From contig SHZD01000002.1 of assembly GCA_009692465.1 (NCBI GenBank), positions 1 through 64,000 of the forward strand: 64,000 nucleotides of DNA. Reading direction: 5' to 3'. Below the pieces are notes generated by a model. The model saw only the letters and a program-made list of their open reading frames with translations. It had not been told where the DNA came from and ran no database searches. Positions 7,909 to 16,710 of this stretch are shown here, in pieces. Position 1 is the stretch's first letter, and every line of letters begins with the position of its first letter. Made by a program: the position numbers and the translations under genes. Source of the DNA: Myxococcales bacterium. Its GTDB lineage: Bacteria > Myxococcota_A > UBA9042.

Positions 7909-8874
7909 GTGAGCACCGTGCAACCTATCGATCTCACTAGCGCGGAACGGCCGCGCAAACTGGCCAAATCGCGGCCGGCCGAGCGACGCTTCGATCGCTT
8001 GGTGCGGTTGGTCAGCGTGCCCGGTTTTCGGCGGCTGCAAGATGCGCACGTCATCGTATTTGGCGTCGGCGGCGTCGGTGGCTACGCCGCGGAGGGGTTG
8101 GCGCGCTGTGGGGTCGGCCACCTGACGCTGGTCGACTACGACGTGGTGTGCGCCACCAATCTCAATCGCCAGATTCAAGCCTTGGCCGGCAACGTCGGCA
8201 AGCCCAAGGCCCAACTTTTGGCCGAGCGGATTGCCGCCATCAACCCTCAGTGCACTGTTCGGGCTGAGATCGCGTTTTACAACGCCACTACTGCCGATCG
8301 GTTGTTGCCATTGCACGCTCCGCCCACTTTTGTGGTCGACGCCATCGACAATGTGACGGCCAAGCTGCATCTGCTCGACCGCTGTCGGCACAACGGCATT
8401 GCGGTGGTGTCGTCGATGGGTGCGGCGGGCAAGCTGGATCCCACCCAAATTCGGGTGGCCGACTTGTTTGAAACGCATACCGATCCGTTGGCCCGCGCGA
8501 TTCGCAAAGCGCTGCGCAAGAACTACGGTTGGCCGCAGGCATCAGCGCAAGGCAAGGCCGCCAAGTCTGGAATTACGGTAGTGTATTCAATGGAGTCGCG
8601 GCGCTACCCGCTGCCGCCCGATTGGGATGCGGAGCACGGTTTTCAGTGCATTTGTCCGCCCAACGAGGCTGACATTCACCAGTGCGGCCATCGCAACTTG
8701 ATCGAGGGTTCCGCGGTGTTTGTGACTTCGGTGTTTGGTATGACGGCGGTAAGCGTGGTGGTGCAGGCCATTGTCGCCGAACTGGTCGCTCCGACCATTG
8801 CTGCGCAACCGGATCGCTTCAATCAGCAACAGCCGTCGCAAGACGCCGTCATGGCGCTCAACTCAGTAATCTGA
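7909..8874 (+). CDS. tcdA: tRNA threonylcarbamoyladenosine dehydratase (TcdA/CsdL)
   Basis: This ThiF/E1-like enzyme catalyses ATP-dependent cyclisation of t6A37 to ct6A in ANN-decoding tRNAs. It has 321 residues from the GTG at 7909, which follows GGAGA. Further upstream in frame is only mobile-element sequence. Family features are RRFDRLVRLVS near residue 27, the nucleotide-binding VFGVGGVGGYAAEGLARCG, the DYDVVCATNLNRQ segment, VDAIDNV, the C-terminal YSMESRRYP and the QCICPPN region. Its 3' end overlaps the convergent gene 8863-9864 by 12 bp. Confidence 0.92.
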   Translation: MSTVQPIDLTSAERPRKLAKSRPAERRFDRLVRLVSVPGFRRLQDAHVIVFGVGGVGGYAAEGLARCGVGHLTLVDYDVVCATNLNRQIQALAGNVGKPKAQLLAERIAAINPQCTVRAEIAFYNATTADRLLPLHAPPTFVVDAIDNVTAKLHLLDRCRHNGIAVVSSMGAAGKLDPTQIRVADLFETHTDPLARAIRKALRKNYGWPQASAQGKAAKSGITVVYSMESRRYPLPPDWDAEHGFQCICPPNEADIHQCGHRNLIEGSAVFVTSVFGMTAVSVVVQAIVAELVAPTIAAQPDRFNQQQPSQDAVMALNSVI

Positions 8875-9864
8875 CAGCGACTTCTTTGGGTCACTGCCGC
8901 TAGGCCCGCCCGGCGTGCCCGTCCCCGCAAACGCCATCATCACGTAAAACGTGGTCCAACTGGCCGCCTGCTTGGCCGCGCCGCGGACTTTTTCAGGCAC
9001 CGGTTCGCCTTCCTGCTTGCCGCCTTGCCGCCATGCCGCCAAGTGGTCGCGCACCGCTTCGATGGCAAAGGTCATTTCGGACTTGCGCACGGTGGCTTGT
9101 TGATCGTGACGATCCAACCAATGATCGGCCAGCAAGTTATCGCCAGCGGCCAAGCACAGATACGCGCACAGCTCACAAAAGCCGGCGTCCAGTGGCGCGT
9201 CCATTGGCACTTCCATGGCCGCCGCTTGCGCGCGATCAAACAGGCGGGCGGTCAGCAATGCGGCGGCCAAATACGCTAGACCGTGGCCACTACTGAGCGC
9301 TGTCGCCAACACGAAACCGCCGCGCAACGCCATCGACGCGTTGCCGATTTCGGCCCACTCCGCCATGGCGTCCAAAAGCTTGGTTGGCCAGGCGGCCGGC
9401 GGCAGTTCGCCCATGCCCGCTAGCTCGTCCATCGCGTCGCGCGGCGACGGGGCCGCGGCAAGATGAGCTTCGACGGCGTTGAGCACATGCGCAATGGTCG
9501 GCGCACTATGGCTATCCGCCCACTGCACCGAAAAATCAGCGTCAATCAAATACAGCAACATGCGCGCCAAGCGGTCTTTGGGCCATACGTCTGGCGCCCA
9601 GCGCTCCCACAGTTCGCGGACCGCCATCCACGCCAGCACTCGCTGTTGCTCATCGTCGCTGGTGCATTGGGTCAGCCAGCTGTCCTCGATGTCAGCTTGC
9701 ATCTGCGCTTGTACGGCTTCTTGAACAAACGGGTCGCGCGCGGTTGCAATGCCCAACTGGCTCAGCATGTCGATCAGATCGGCATCCGAAAAATCGCGCA
9801 ACACAGGTTCGGCGGCATCCCAAGAGGCCAATTTGCCGGTGGGTTCGTTGCTAGCATTGCTCAT
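8863..9864 (-). CDS. Unknown soluble alpha-helical protein, 333 aa
   Basis: I do not recognise a family. The protein is Ala- and Leu-rich and predicted to be helical, with no signal peptide and no clear transmembrane segment. The N-terminus contains FSDADLIDMLSQLGIATARDPF, and the middle is rich in helix-turn-helix-like repeats (LAWMAVRELWERWAPDVWP). The ATG at 9864 has AGG eight bases upstream. It is the second gene after bcp on the same strand with a 101-bp gap, so co-transcription with the peroxiredoxin is possible. Its end overlaps tcdA convergently. Confidence 0.65.
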   Translation of the reverse strand: MSNASNEPTGKLASWDAAEPVLRDFSDADLIDMLSQLGIATARDPFVQEAVQAQMQADIEDSWLTQCTSDDEQQRVLAWMAVRELWERWAPDVWPKDRLARMLLYLIDADFSVQWADSHSAPTIAHVLNAVEAHLAAAPSPRDAMDELAGMGELPPAAWPTKLLDAMAEWAEIGNASMALRGGFVLATALSSGHGLAYLAAALLTARLFDRAQAAAMEVPMDAPLDAGFCELCAYLCLAAGDNLLADHWLDRHDQQATVRKSEMTFAIEAVRDHLAAWRQGGKQEGEPVPEKVRGAAKQAASWTTFYVMMAFAGTGTPGGPSGSDPKKSLSDY

Positions 9865-9965
9865 AAAAGTACCTAATATTAAATAGTTAGACGCCGAGGC
9901 TGCGCGAGACTTTGGCTGGGTAGGCGCCCACGTCGCTGACCCAGACCTCCTACCGACTGTGGCGA

Positions 9966-10436
9966 TCAGCGTTTGAGTTGCTGCAACGCAGCCTGCACGG
10001 CTTCGGCGTGGCCTTTGACCGCGACCTTGGGCCACGCCTTGACCAGCACGCCCTGAGCGTCAATCAAAAAGGTCGAGCGAATGATCCCCATGATTTGCTT
10101 GCCATACATGACCTTGGCACCGAAGGCCCCATAAGAGCGCATGACTTCTTTGTCTGCGTCGGTCAACAGCACAAAATTGAGGCCATATTTTTTGCGAAAT
10201 CGCTGGTGAGCAGCGGCCCCATCAGCAGAAACGCCCAGCACCACCGCGTCTAGGTCGTCCGCCCAAGCCTGATTGTGGTCGCGAAAATCGCAGGCCTCGA
10301 TCGTACACCCCGGCGTATCGTCGCGCGGATAGAAATACAGCACGACCGGACGACCGTGCAGACCAGCCAACGACACCGTGGTGCCGTCATCGGCGGGCAG
10401 TGAGAATGGCGGCGCTGGTTGACCAATTTCGGGCAT
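9966..10436 (-). CDS. bcp: Thioredoxin-dependent peroxiredoxin (Bcp family)
   Basis: The 156-residue protein is a standard Bcp/PrxQ peroxidase that reduces peroxides and alkyl hydroperoxides with thioredoxin. The active-site block is YFYPRDDTPGCTIEACDF, with the peroxidatic Cys followed by a resolving Cys five residues later, as in E. coli Bcp. The C-terminal STFLIDAQG motif is present. The start at 10436 has GGAGA upstream. A shared divergent promoter region of about 140 bp separates it from the metallophosphoesterase. Confidence 0.95.
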   Translation of the reverse strand: MPEIGQPAPPFSLPADDGTTVSLAGLHGRPVVLYFYPRDDTPGCTIEACDFRDHNQAWADDLDAVVLGVSADGAAAHQRFRKKYGLNFVLLTDADKEVMRSYGAFGAKVMYGKQIMGIIRSTFLIDAQGVLVKAWPKVAVKGHAEAVQAALQQLKR

Positions 10437-10574
10437 GGCGATCTCCGCGGCTGGGCTGACCACAACCCTTTGCGGCGAGGGCCCAACACAGCAAAGCATG
10501 GTCCGCGGCGCTAACTTGCGCAAGTATGCTTGCTCAAGCTGCGATTGTGCCGTACGGTTGCGGTGGAGGTCGCC

Positions 10575-11309
10575 ATGCGGATCGCAATCATCAGTGACAT
10601 TCACGCCAACATTCAAGCGCTCACCAAAGTCTTGGAGCGCTGCGAACGCGAAGACGTCGACGAAGTCGTGTGCCTCGGTGACGTGGTCGGGTACGGCGGA
10701 AATCCCAATGAATGCTGCGAATTGTTGCGCGAATGGTGCAACGTCGTGCTCATGGGCAACCACGACGCGGCTACCGTAGGCGTGATGGATGCCGACTACT
10801 ACTACGACTCGGCGCGCCGGGTGTTGTATTGGTCGCGCCAAGAGTTGACCGACGAGAATTTTCGCTGGTTGTACTCGCTGCCGTACACCCATCAACGGCC
10901 CCACGCCGACGTCGCGTTTTACCACGCGGCGCCGATCATGCCGTCAGGGTTTTTCTATGTCGTTCGCGGTGAAGAGGCCGAAGCGCTGACGCGGATGAAA
11001 GAGGGCTTTTTTACCCATAATTTCATTGGACATTCGCACCTGACCACCGCCTATGAGTACACCGGCAAGAAGGTCAAAGAAGTGACCGGCCACTATCAAT
11101 ATCACGAAGGCAGCCGCTATTTGGTCAACGTCGGCTCCGTTGGCCAACCGCGCGATCGCAACCCTCAGGCCTGCTTTGTAATTTTCGACTGTGAAACCAA
11201 GGCGATGCAGCACGCGCGCGTGGCGTACGACATTGCCGGTGCCCAAGCCCGCATTCGTGAAGTCGGCCACGACGACAAATTCGCCAAGCGATTGCAGGTC
11301 GGCCAGTAG
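10575..11309 (+). CDS. Calcineurin-like metallophosphoesterase
   Basis: The 244-residue enzyme has the dinuclear-metal motifs in order: SDIHAN (D-x-H), VCLGDVVGYG (GD), MGNHD (GNHD), FYHAAP, and FIGHSHLTTAY (GHSH). This is the YfcE/MJ0936-like single-domain class, acting on phosphomonoesters or diesters; the physiological substrate cannot be read. The start ATG at 10575 follows GGAGGTC. A 17-bp tandem repeat begins just after its stop codon. Confidence 0.88.
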   Translation: MRIAIISDIHANIQALTKVLERCEREDVDEVVCLGDVVGYGGNPNECCELLREWCNVVLMGNHDAATVGVMDADYYYDSARRVLYWSRQELTDENFRWLYSLPYTHQRPHADVAFYHAAPIMPSGFFYVVRGEEAEALTRMKEGFFTHNFIGHSHLTTAYEYTGKKVKEVTGHYQYHEGSRYLVNVGSVGQPRDRNPQACFVIFDCETKAMQHARVAYDIAGAQARIREVGHDDKFAKRLQVGQ

Positions 11310-11313
11310 AACT

Positions 11314-11380
11314 GACCGGCCAGCAGCACCGACCGGCCAGCAGCACCGACCGGCCAGCAGCACCGACCGGCCAGCAGCAC
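11314..11380. repeat. Tandem repeat, 17-bp unit, 4 copies
   Basis: Four copies of GACCGGCCAGCAGCACC run from 11314 to 11380, starting four bases after the metallophosphoesterase stop. A further GACCGGCCAGAACAG lies near 11489. The unit is not a dyad; it may be a slippage array. Confidence 0.9.
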
Positions 11381-11591
11381 GCGTCGGTTGCGCTAGGTGC
11401 TCGGTTCGAACTGCTCGCGCCATAACTAGTGAACATCGCTATTGACTTGCCTCCAATGACCGTTGGGGCTGGCTGGGCGTCGGCCAGACCGGCCAGAACA
11501 GTTACTGCGCTAGATCTTGCGCGGCTGGCCGCCTGTCCTAACTTTGCCGATTCTGTGGCGCCGTGCGGGCGCGATTAGGCAGGCTAAATCC

Positions 11592-13004
11592 ATGAAAAAA
11601 GAACAAGTTATCCTCGTTTTAATTCTAGTTTTTGTGGGCGGCTATGTGGCGGGCCGGGCCTCGCACAAGCCCAGTTCGTCGTCCACTTCGGCTTCGCCGC
11701 CGACGCTGGCGCCAGCAAGCCCTATGCCTCAGGTCGCGGCTGGCAGTCCGACACCGTCGCCTTCGCCTGCGCCCAGTTCGAATCCGAGTCCGACACCCAG
11801 TCCTAGCCCTAGTCCGAGTCCCAGCCCGAGCGCGGCACCCAGTGCCCCAGCCGATCCGAATCAGATCTGGCGCGCCGTGATCCATGATGACGACGCCAAA
11901 AAGGGCCCAGATTCGGTCAACGTCAAAATCGTAATCTTTGGCGCATTTGGCAATCAGGAAACCGTCGACTTTGCGCCGACCCTGCAAAACGTGGTCCAGG
12001 ACTTTGGCGACAAGGTGCAGATTCGCTGGAAGCACAAAGTGGTACCCATGCCGCATCCCGATTCGATCTTCGCTTCCGAAGTGGCAGCTGCGGCCAATGC
12101 ACAAGGAAAATTCTGGCCGCTTTTCGACAAGCTCATCAAAAGCTCGTCGATCTCGCCCAATTCGATCGAAACGGCCGCCAAGGAATCCGGGATCAACTGG
12201 GACAAGGTCAAGAAGGAAGTCGATGCCGGCAAGTGGCGTATGCAGGTGCTGCGCGACAGTTTGCTGGCCAGCGAGATCGCCGCCAATACCTATCCCAACA
12301 TCATGGTCAACGGCGTGCGGTTGGCCGCGCCTAAGACCTACGATCGGCTCAAGCCCATTATCGAAGAGCAGCTCAAGAAGTCCGAGGAGCAAGCCAAGAC
12401 AATGGGCAAGAAAGGGGTGGAGTTTTATCAAGAAATTGTCAAAGCCGGCAAAAACTTTGAACAAATGGGCGGACCCAAGCAGACCTTTGACGCCGCCGGC
12501 AGTCCCATTTTGGGCAAGGCCAACGCTAAGATTCAGGTCGCGGTGTTTGAGGACTTTCAGTGTCCCTTTTGTTCCAAGGTTGGTCCGAGCTTGAAGGAAT
12601 TCGCCAAAAAATTCCCCAACGACGTCGCCATTGTCTACAAGCACATGCCACTCGATATCCACGACAAGGCCCAAGGCGCGGCGGAGGCATCGATGGCAGC
12701 TCTGCAACAAGGACAAGACAAGTTTTGGGCGTACCACGACATCTTGTACAACAATCAGAACTCGCTGGAACAAGACAACTTGGTCAAATACGCCGAGCAG
12801 GCCGGCTTGGATATGGCTAAATTCAAGAAGGATTTGGAGCAGGGCACCGGTAAGCAGGTCATTGGCCGCGATGTCAGCGAGGGTCAACGGGCTGGCGTGT
12901 CCGGTACTCCTTCGGTGTACATCAACGGCATGAAATACCAAGGTCCGCGCGGGTATCCGCCTGAGGGCCTCGAAGCGGTCGCCCGTACCTACTACGGCCT
13001 GTAA
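11592..13004 (+). CDS. Membrane-anchored tandem DsbA/thioredoxin-fold protein
   Basis: The 470-residue protein begins with one membrane anchor (residues 5-21), then a low-complexity Pro/Ser linker (about 27-88). Two DsbA-like domains follow. The first (about 95-280) has the fold but no CxxC: where the motif should be it reads GAFGNQETVDF. The second (about 310-470) has an intact CPFC at 324-327, the helical insertion and the cis-Pro region GTPSVYINGM. The second domain resembles DsbA/BdbD oxidases. A membrane-tethered thiol oxidase or isomerase with one dead substrate-binding domain is inferred. The start ATG at 11592 gives a clean signal anchor. Confidence 0.85.
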   Translation: MKKEQVILVLILVFVGGYVAGRASHKPSSSSTSASPPTLAPASPMPQVAAGSPTPSPSPAPSSNPSPTPSPSPSPSPSPSAAPSAPADPNQIWRAVIHDDDAKKGPDSVNVKIVIFGAFGNQETVDFAPTLQNVVQDFGDKVQIRWKHKVVPMPHPDSIFASEVAAAANAQGKFWPLFDKLIKSSSISPNSIETAAKESGINWDKVKKEVDAGKWRMQVLRDSLLASEIAANTYPNIMVNGVRLAAPKTYDRLKPIIEEQLKKSEEQAKTMGKKGVEFYQEIVKAGKNFEQMGGPKQTFDAAGSPILGKANAKIQVAVFEDFQCPFCSKVGPSLKEFAKKFPNDVAIVYKHMPLDIHDKAQGAAEASMAALQQGQDKFWAYHDILYNNQNSLEQDNLVKYAEQAGLDMAKFKKDLEQGTGKQVIGRDVSEGQRAGVSGTPSVYINGMKYQGPRGYPPEGLEAVARTYYGL

Positions 13005-13065
13005 GCGAACTCGCCAGTTCGTCGCAGCAGTAGATTGTCTGAGCGCTGGCAAAAAGCCTTGCAGG

Positions 13066-13635
13066 TCACCGCTCGCCGGTCGTCTCACCTTCGGGTGCCA
13101 AGCGGGCCAGCACGGCTTCCAAGGCTAATTCGGCGCCGCCATCGTCCGTCATCCAATCATGGGCATCGAATCGGCTCAGATCGCACACCCGCTGGCCCGG
13201 CGCAGCGTCTGGGATCGCGGCACACGCCTGCAGTTTGGCCACCAACGATCGCAGCGATCGGGTCGGCACTCGGGAAAACTGCAGCTGAGGGACGGGGTGG
13301 CAAGCCACCCAGCCGCCGTGATTGTTGCCGCAATACATCGCGGCGGTCCAAGTCAACTGCTCGCTATTTAAGGCTAAAATCGTCGGTCGGTAACCCAAGC
13401 GCCGCAGCGCCGCCGCCGCCATCAGCCCGCCGTCTAGCGGATGAACCTGACGGTCGCGCAGCGCGGTCAACGGGCTATGCAACCGCGACCAGTCGACCGC
13501 GGCGATGCGGTTGAGCCAATCTGCGATGGCTGCCGGATCACTCAGGCGTTCGATCTCGCGCAGCGCCAAATCCGGCCATTGCGCGGTCAACGCCGTGAAA
13601 CTCGCCATGCTGCTTTGGACTGCGCCTGCTGCCAT
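13066..13635 (-). CDS. Unknown protein, 189 aa
   Basis: No family is recognised with confidence. The segment VHPLDGGLMAAAALRRLGYRPTILAL followed by CGNNHGGWVAC recalls transglutaminase/NlpC-like layouts, but the nucleophile Cys is absent at the usual place, so I do not claim it. There is no signal peptide. The start at 13635 has a purine-rich GAGGCAGGGG upstream; an alternative ATG lies at 13608. It is convergent with the tandem-DsbA gene and divergent from ilvE. Confidence 0.55.
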   Translation of the reverse strand: MAAGAVQSSMASFTALTAQWPDLALREIERLSDPAAIADWLNRIAAVDWSRLHSPLTALRDRQVHPLDGGLMAAAALRRLGYRPTILALNSEQLTWTAAMYCGNNHGGWVACHPVPQLQFSRVPTRSLRSLVAKLQACAAIPDAAPGQRVCDLSRFDAHDWMTDDGGAELALEAVLARLAPEGETTGER

Positions 13636-13763
13636 CCGTGCCCCTGCCTCTAGCGCAACCGACCCCAGCGCCGGGCGGCCACTGTGCCCCGCGCGGCGAT
13701 GACAAGCAAATCCAACGCGCGCTAGACTGAGATCACGGTGCCGGGCGGCGCCCAGAGATCAGG

Positions 13764-14717
13764 ATGGCAATAGCAGTAATTCCAGGCAACTCGCCCGATG
13801 TGCGTGTGTGGCTCAACGGCAGTATCGTCGATGCGCAGGCCGCCCGATTGCCGCACCTGACCCACTCTTTTCACTATGGTTTAGCTGCGTTCGAGGGCAT
13901 TCGCGCCTATGAAACAGCGTCAGGGCAGGGTGCGGTGTTTCGCCTGCACGACCACTGCAAGCGCTTGGTGAACAGTGCCCACATTGCAACTCTGGATGCT
14001 GGCTTGCAATTTACTGCCCAAGACATTGCCGACGGCTGTGTGCAGGCGCTGCAAGCCAATAAACTTGCTGCGGGCTACCTGCGGCCTGTGATCTACATCG
14101 CCGACGGCGCCATGGGCATTGGTGCGGCGGCCAACCCGATTCATGTGCTGATTGCGGCGTGGAAGTGGGGCGCGTATTTGGGCGAAGAAGGATTGCGCAA
14201 CGGTATTGCCGCCAAGATTTCTGCCTTCCAACGTCCGGGCCACGCCACCGTCATGTCCAAGGCCAAAATTACCGGACATTATGTCAACTCGATCTTGGCC
14301 AAACGCGAAGCGCTGGCTTGTGGGGCCGATGAGGCGATTCTGCTCAATGAGCAAGGGTATGTCACTGAAGCTTCTGGCGAAAATATCTTTATGGTCCAAG
14401 ACGGCGTGTTGATTACGCCGCCGCTCGGTCTCAATATTTTGGGCGGCATTACCCGGGCGACCATTTTGAAAATGGCCCGCGATCTCGGGGTGCCGACCGA
14501 AGAGCGCTTGTTCGCTCGCGATGAATTGTACTGCGCGGACGAGGTGTTTTTGACCGGCACCGCCGCCGAAGTGACCCCGGTCCGCGAGGTCGATGGGCGC
14601 AAGATCGGCGCAGGCGGCCGCGGCCCGCTAACGACGCAACTGCAGCGCGCCTATTTTGAGGTCGTTCAGGGCCGCAATGCGGATTACGCTCGCTGGCTGA
14701 CCCCATTTTCGGTGTAA
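13764..14717 (+). CDS. ilvE: Branched-chain amino acid aminotransferase
   Basis: This class IV PLP enzyme transfers amino groups between glutamate and Ile, Leu or Val in branched-chain amino acid synthesis. It has 317 residues. Signatures are HSFHYGLAAFEGIRAY near residue 33, the PLP Lys in KAKITGHYVNS, ADEAILLNEQGYVTEASGENIF, and GLNILGGITRATILKMARD. D-amino-acid transaminases and aminodeoxychorismate lyases share the fold, but the match over the whole length favours IlvE. The start ATG at 13764 follows GAGATCAGG. A family I element lies 60 bp after its stop. Confidence 0.95.
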   Translation: MAIAVIPGNSPDVRVWLNGSIVDAQAARLPHLTHSFHYGLAAFEGIRAYETASGQGAVFRLHDHCKRLVNSAHIATLDAGLQFTAQDIADGCVQALQANKLAAGYLRPVIYIADGAMGIGAAANPIHVLIAAWKWGAYLGEEGLRNGIAAKISAFQRPGHATVMSKAKITGHYVNSILAKREALACGADEAILLNEQGYVTEASGENIFMVQDGVLITPPLGLNILGGITRATILKMARDLGVPTEERLFARDELYCADEVFLTGTAAEVTPVREVDGRKIGAGGRGPLTTQLQRAYFEVVQGRNADYARWLTPFSV

Positions 14718-14776
14718 AATTCGAGCGGTCGCTTGGCCCTGCCAACCGCTGCACCAAACCTGACAGAAAGTAGCGA

Positions 14777-14982
14777 CTAGGAGCCTGTCGGAAATCAATC
14801 GGCTGTGAAATGTCTATCAGGTTATACACAATGAATCTATTACGATCCGACAGGCTCCTAGCCAGTCAACTATTCTCAACTGTCCGAAACTGGCCGAAGT
14901 GAATCCGTGCAGTTTCGGACAGTTGCCGCCGTCTAGCCAGACGGCGCTAGGTGCGAGTCGGAATACTCCGACACGCTCCTAG
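14777..14982 (+). mobile_element. Family I MITE-like element, copy 2
   Basis: The 206-bp unit is bounded by CTAG on both sides, in the same orientation as copy 1. The 15-bp arms AACTGTCCGAAACTG and CAGTTTCGGACAGTT form a perfect internal hairpin, followed by GCCGTCT/AGACGGC and a third near the right end. The DnaA box TTATACACA is at 14822-14830. It fills most of the gap between ilvE and the next gene. Confidence 0.88.
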
Positions 14983-15035
14983 AGCGCGAATTCAGGCCGC
15001 AATATGGGCGGCACGGCGAAATTAGGGCGGAAGTC

Positions 15036-16409
15036 ATGGCGTTTTTCGAGCAATTTGCGGCGTGGATGCCTGAAGATTTTGCCGCTTGGCAACCAGCCAA
15101 ACGAGCATCCAACCGCTTTACCCCCGAGCGCAGTCGGGTGCGCGAGCGCCTCAAGTCGTTGGTCGAACAGGCGTTACTCCGTCAAAGTCTGCAGCGCGGT
15201 GACTTGGAACTGTGGGCCAGCAAAGCCGAGCCGCATTTTTTCAATGACCACGTAGTCGACCACGCCATCGCCCTTTTGGCGCGACCGCAGGCCTTTCGCG
15301 ATCGGCTGGAGGCGCTGAATTCTGCGGTATCCAGTGCTAATCCAGAGAAATTTCATGCGCATATTGGCGTGCGCGTCGATGTGGACGGCGTAGTCATCGA
15401 GCTGAGTGCGCCGGCCGGCGCCGCTTTTGAGCTGGAGGCCGCCCGCGCCGCCGTACACGACTGGTCGATGTGGGCGGAGTTATTGGGTTGGGCGCTGCCG
15501 GCCAGTGATGCGCGCGATGTCAGTGTGGCCCGTCGGTGGTCGGTGCAAGAGGCGCTTGACTGGGCCGACCCGATCGGTGATGTCGGGATGTGGGCGAGCC
15601 AAGCATTGCCCGCTCTGGCACAACTGCTTGAACAGACTGATAAAAACTCGAACACTCCGCCAAGCGCGGCGCTGCCAGTGCCTGCAGCCGCGGCGCTGCC
15701 GCCTGCCACGATTCAAGCTCCACCGCGCCAATGGCAGCCCTATCGGCCAACCGCCCCGGCCCCACCACGGCGGGCCCCGATCGAGCCGCGACCCAGTCTG
15801 ATCGAGCGCATCGTACCGTATATGCAAGCGCCGCCTGAGCCGCCGCCCCTGCACCACCACGACCAGCATGGGCACGGCCATGAACGGCGAGAGCCGCCGC
15901 GCGATCGCGGTGCTGAGGGCAATTGGCAGGGTTCGCCACCCGCTGGGCGCCACCGGGATACACAGTGGCGGCCCGACAGTCAGCGCCAGCCCGACCGGCC
16001 CGAGGCGCATGGGCCGCCAGATACGCGCGGTGGGCAGCGCTCAGTTGCTGATCCACGAATGGGCGACGGGCGCCCGCGGCCTGATTCCCGGTTGGGCGAC
16101 CCGGGCTCCGATGCCCGCGGCGGGCTTGCTGGAATCGATCAGCGTCGGCGTCACCCAGACGAGCACCGACCGCCTGATCGTGGCCGAGCGCCGCCGCGAA
16201 GTCACGGCGATCACCAGTCGAGTTCGCGGCCGCCTGCTGCCCCGCCGCCGCCGCAAGGCCCTCAGTCCGGTGCGCTAGTGGTGCTGACCGGTGGCTTGTT
16301 GGCCGGCAAAGAGGGCCAAGTCGTGGCCAATCTGGGTCGAACAATCAAAGTGCGCGTTGGCAAACTGGAATTCGAGCTGCCGGCCTATCAGGTTCAAGCC
16401 GCCGCCTAA
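15036..16409 (+). CDS. Disordered protein with C-terminal KOW-like module, 457 aa
   Basis: Residues 1-205 form an uncharacterised globular part, starting AFFEQFAAWMPEDFAAW. Residues 210-405 are a Pro/Arg/Asp/His-rich, probably disordered linker with many RPDS- and HPD-type steps. The last 45 residues, ALVVLTGGLLAGKEGQVV then KVRVGKLEFELP, read as a KOW motif, an RNA- or protein-binding beta-barrel seen in NusG, L24 and L26. An RNA-linked role is inferred from the KOW only. The stop codon TAA is part of the CTAA at the left edge of a family II element. Confidence 0.6.
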   Translation: MAFFEQFAAWMPEDFAAWQPAKRASNRFTPERSRVRERLKSLVEQALLRQSLQRGDLELWASKAEPHFFNDHVVDHAIALLARPQAFRDRLEALNSAVSSANPEKFHAHIGVRVDVDGVVIELSAPAGAAFELEAARAAVHDWSMWAELLGWALPASDARDVSVARRWSVQEALDWADPIGDVGMWASQALPALAQLLEQTDKNSNTPPSAALPVPAAAALPPATIQAPPRQWQPYRPTAPAPPRRAPIEPRPSLIERIVPYMQAPPEPPPLHHHDQHGHGHERREPPRDRGAEGNWQGSPPAGRHRDTQWRPDSQRQPDRPEAHGPPDTRGGQRSVADPRMGDGRPRPDSRLGDPGSDARGGLAGIDQRRRHPDEHRPPDRGRAPPRSHGDHQSSSRPPAAPPPPQGPQSGALVVLTGGLLAGKEGQVVANLGRTIKVRVGKLEFELPAYQVQAAA

Positions 16410-16682
16410 GGGCCCGTGCAAAATTAAGTCGATTTTGAACCCCGGCCCCTTGCTTGCCTGCTGGGTCGCTAAAGAACTGTCCTCAACTAACTCGATCGAT
16501 CTGGGCACCACAGGAGCGGCGAGTCGGCCTTTGAGGACGCGAGCTTAGCGACCAACAAAGCCAGCAAACGGAATCAGTCCCACAATGACTTATTCTGGGA
16601 CAGTTCCTAACTCGCGGCCTTGCAATCCGGCTCGACGCTGCATTCCTATCCCGAAGCGATCGCGTCGTTCTTGCACGCGCCC
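16410..16682 (+). mobile_element. Family II MITE-like element, copy a (interrupted)
   Basis: The left end GGGCCCGTGCAAAATTAAG and right end TTGCACGCGCCC are inverted repeats. The element is split at 16473-16606 by a family IV element. Rejoining the halves gives CTGGGTCGCTAACTCGCGGC, which matches the uninterrupted copy near 32160-32180. It begins right after the TAA stop of the preceding gene. Confidence 0.85.
16473..16606 (-). mobile_element. Family IV MITE-like element, copy a, nested in family II
   Basis: The 134-bp unit has ends AGAACTGTCC and GGACAGTTC(C) and is directly flanked by CTAA on both sides (TAA if the duplication is 3 bp). It is the reverse complement of copy b at 38297-38431. 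It contains its own version of the shared core GTTGGTCGCTAAGCTCGCG. Confidence 0.88.
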
Positions 16683-16710
16683 CAAGGCCAAGATGAGCGT
16701 AAATGCTCCA

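Noticed and set aside
7482-7940. A 152-residue frame running through the repeats before tcdA
   Set aside because: Most of it lies in family III and II element sequence, and it overlaps tcdA. The repeats explain the openness.
11625-13088. A 487-residue open frame antisense to the tandem-DsbA gene
   Set aside because: The sense frame has two recognisable domains and a signal anchor; the antisense frame has none and is Arg/Gly-rich.
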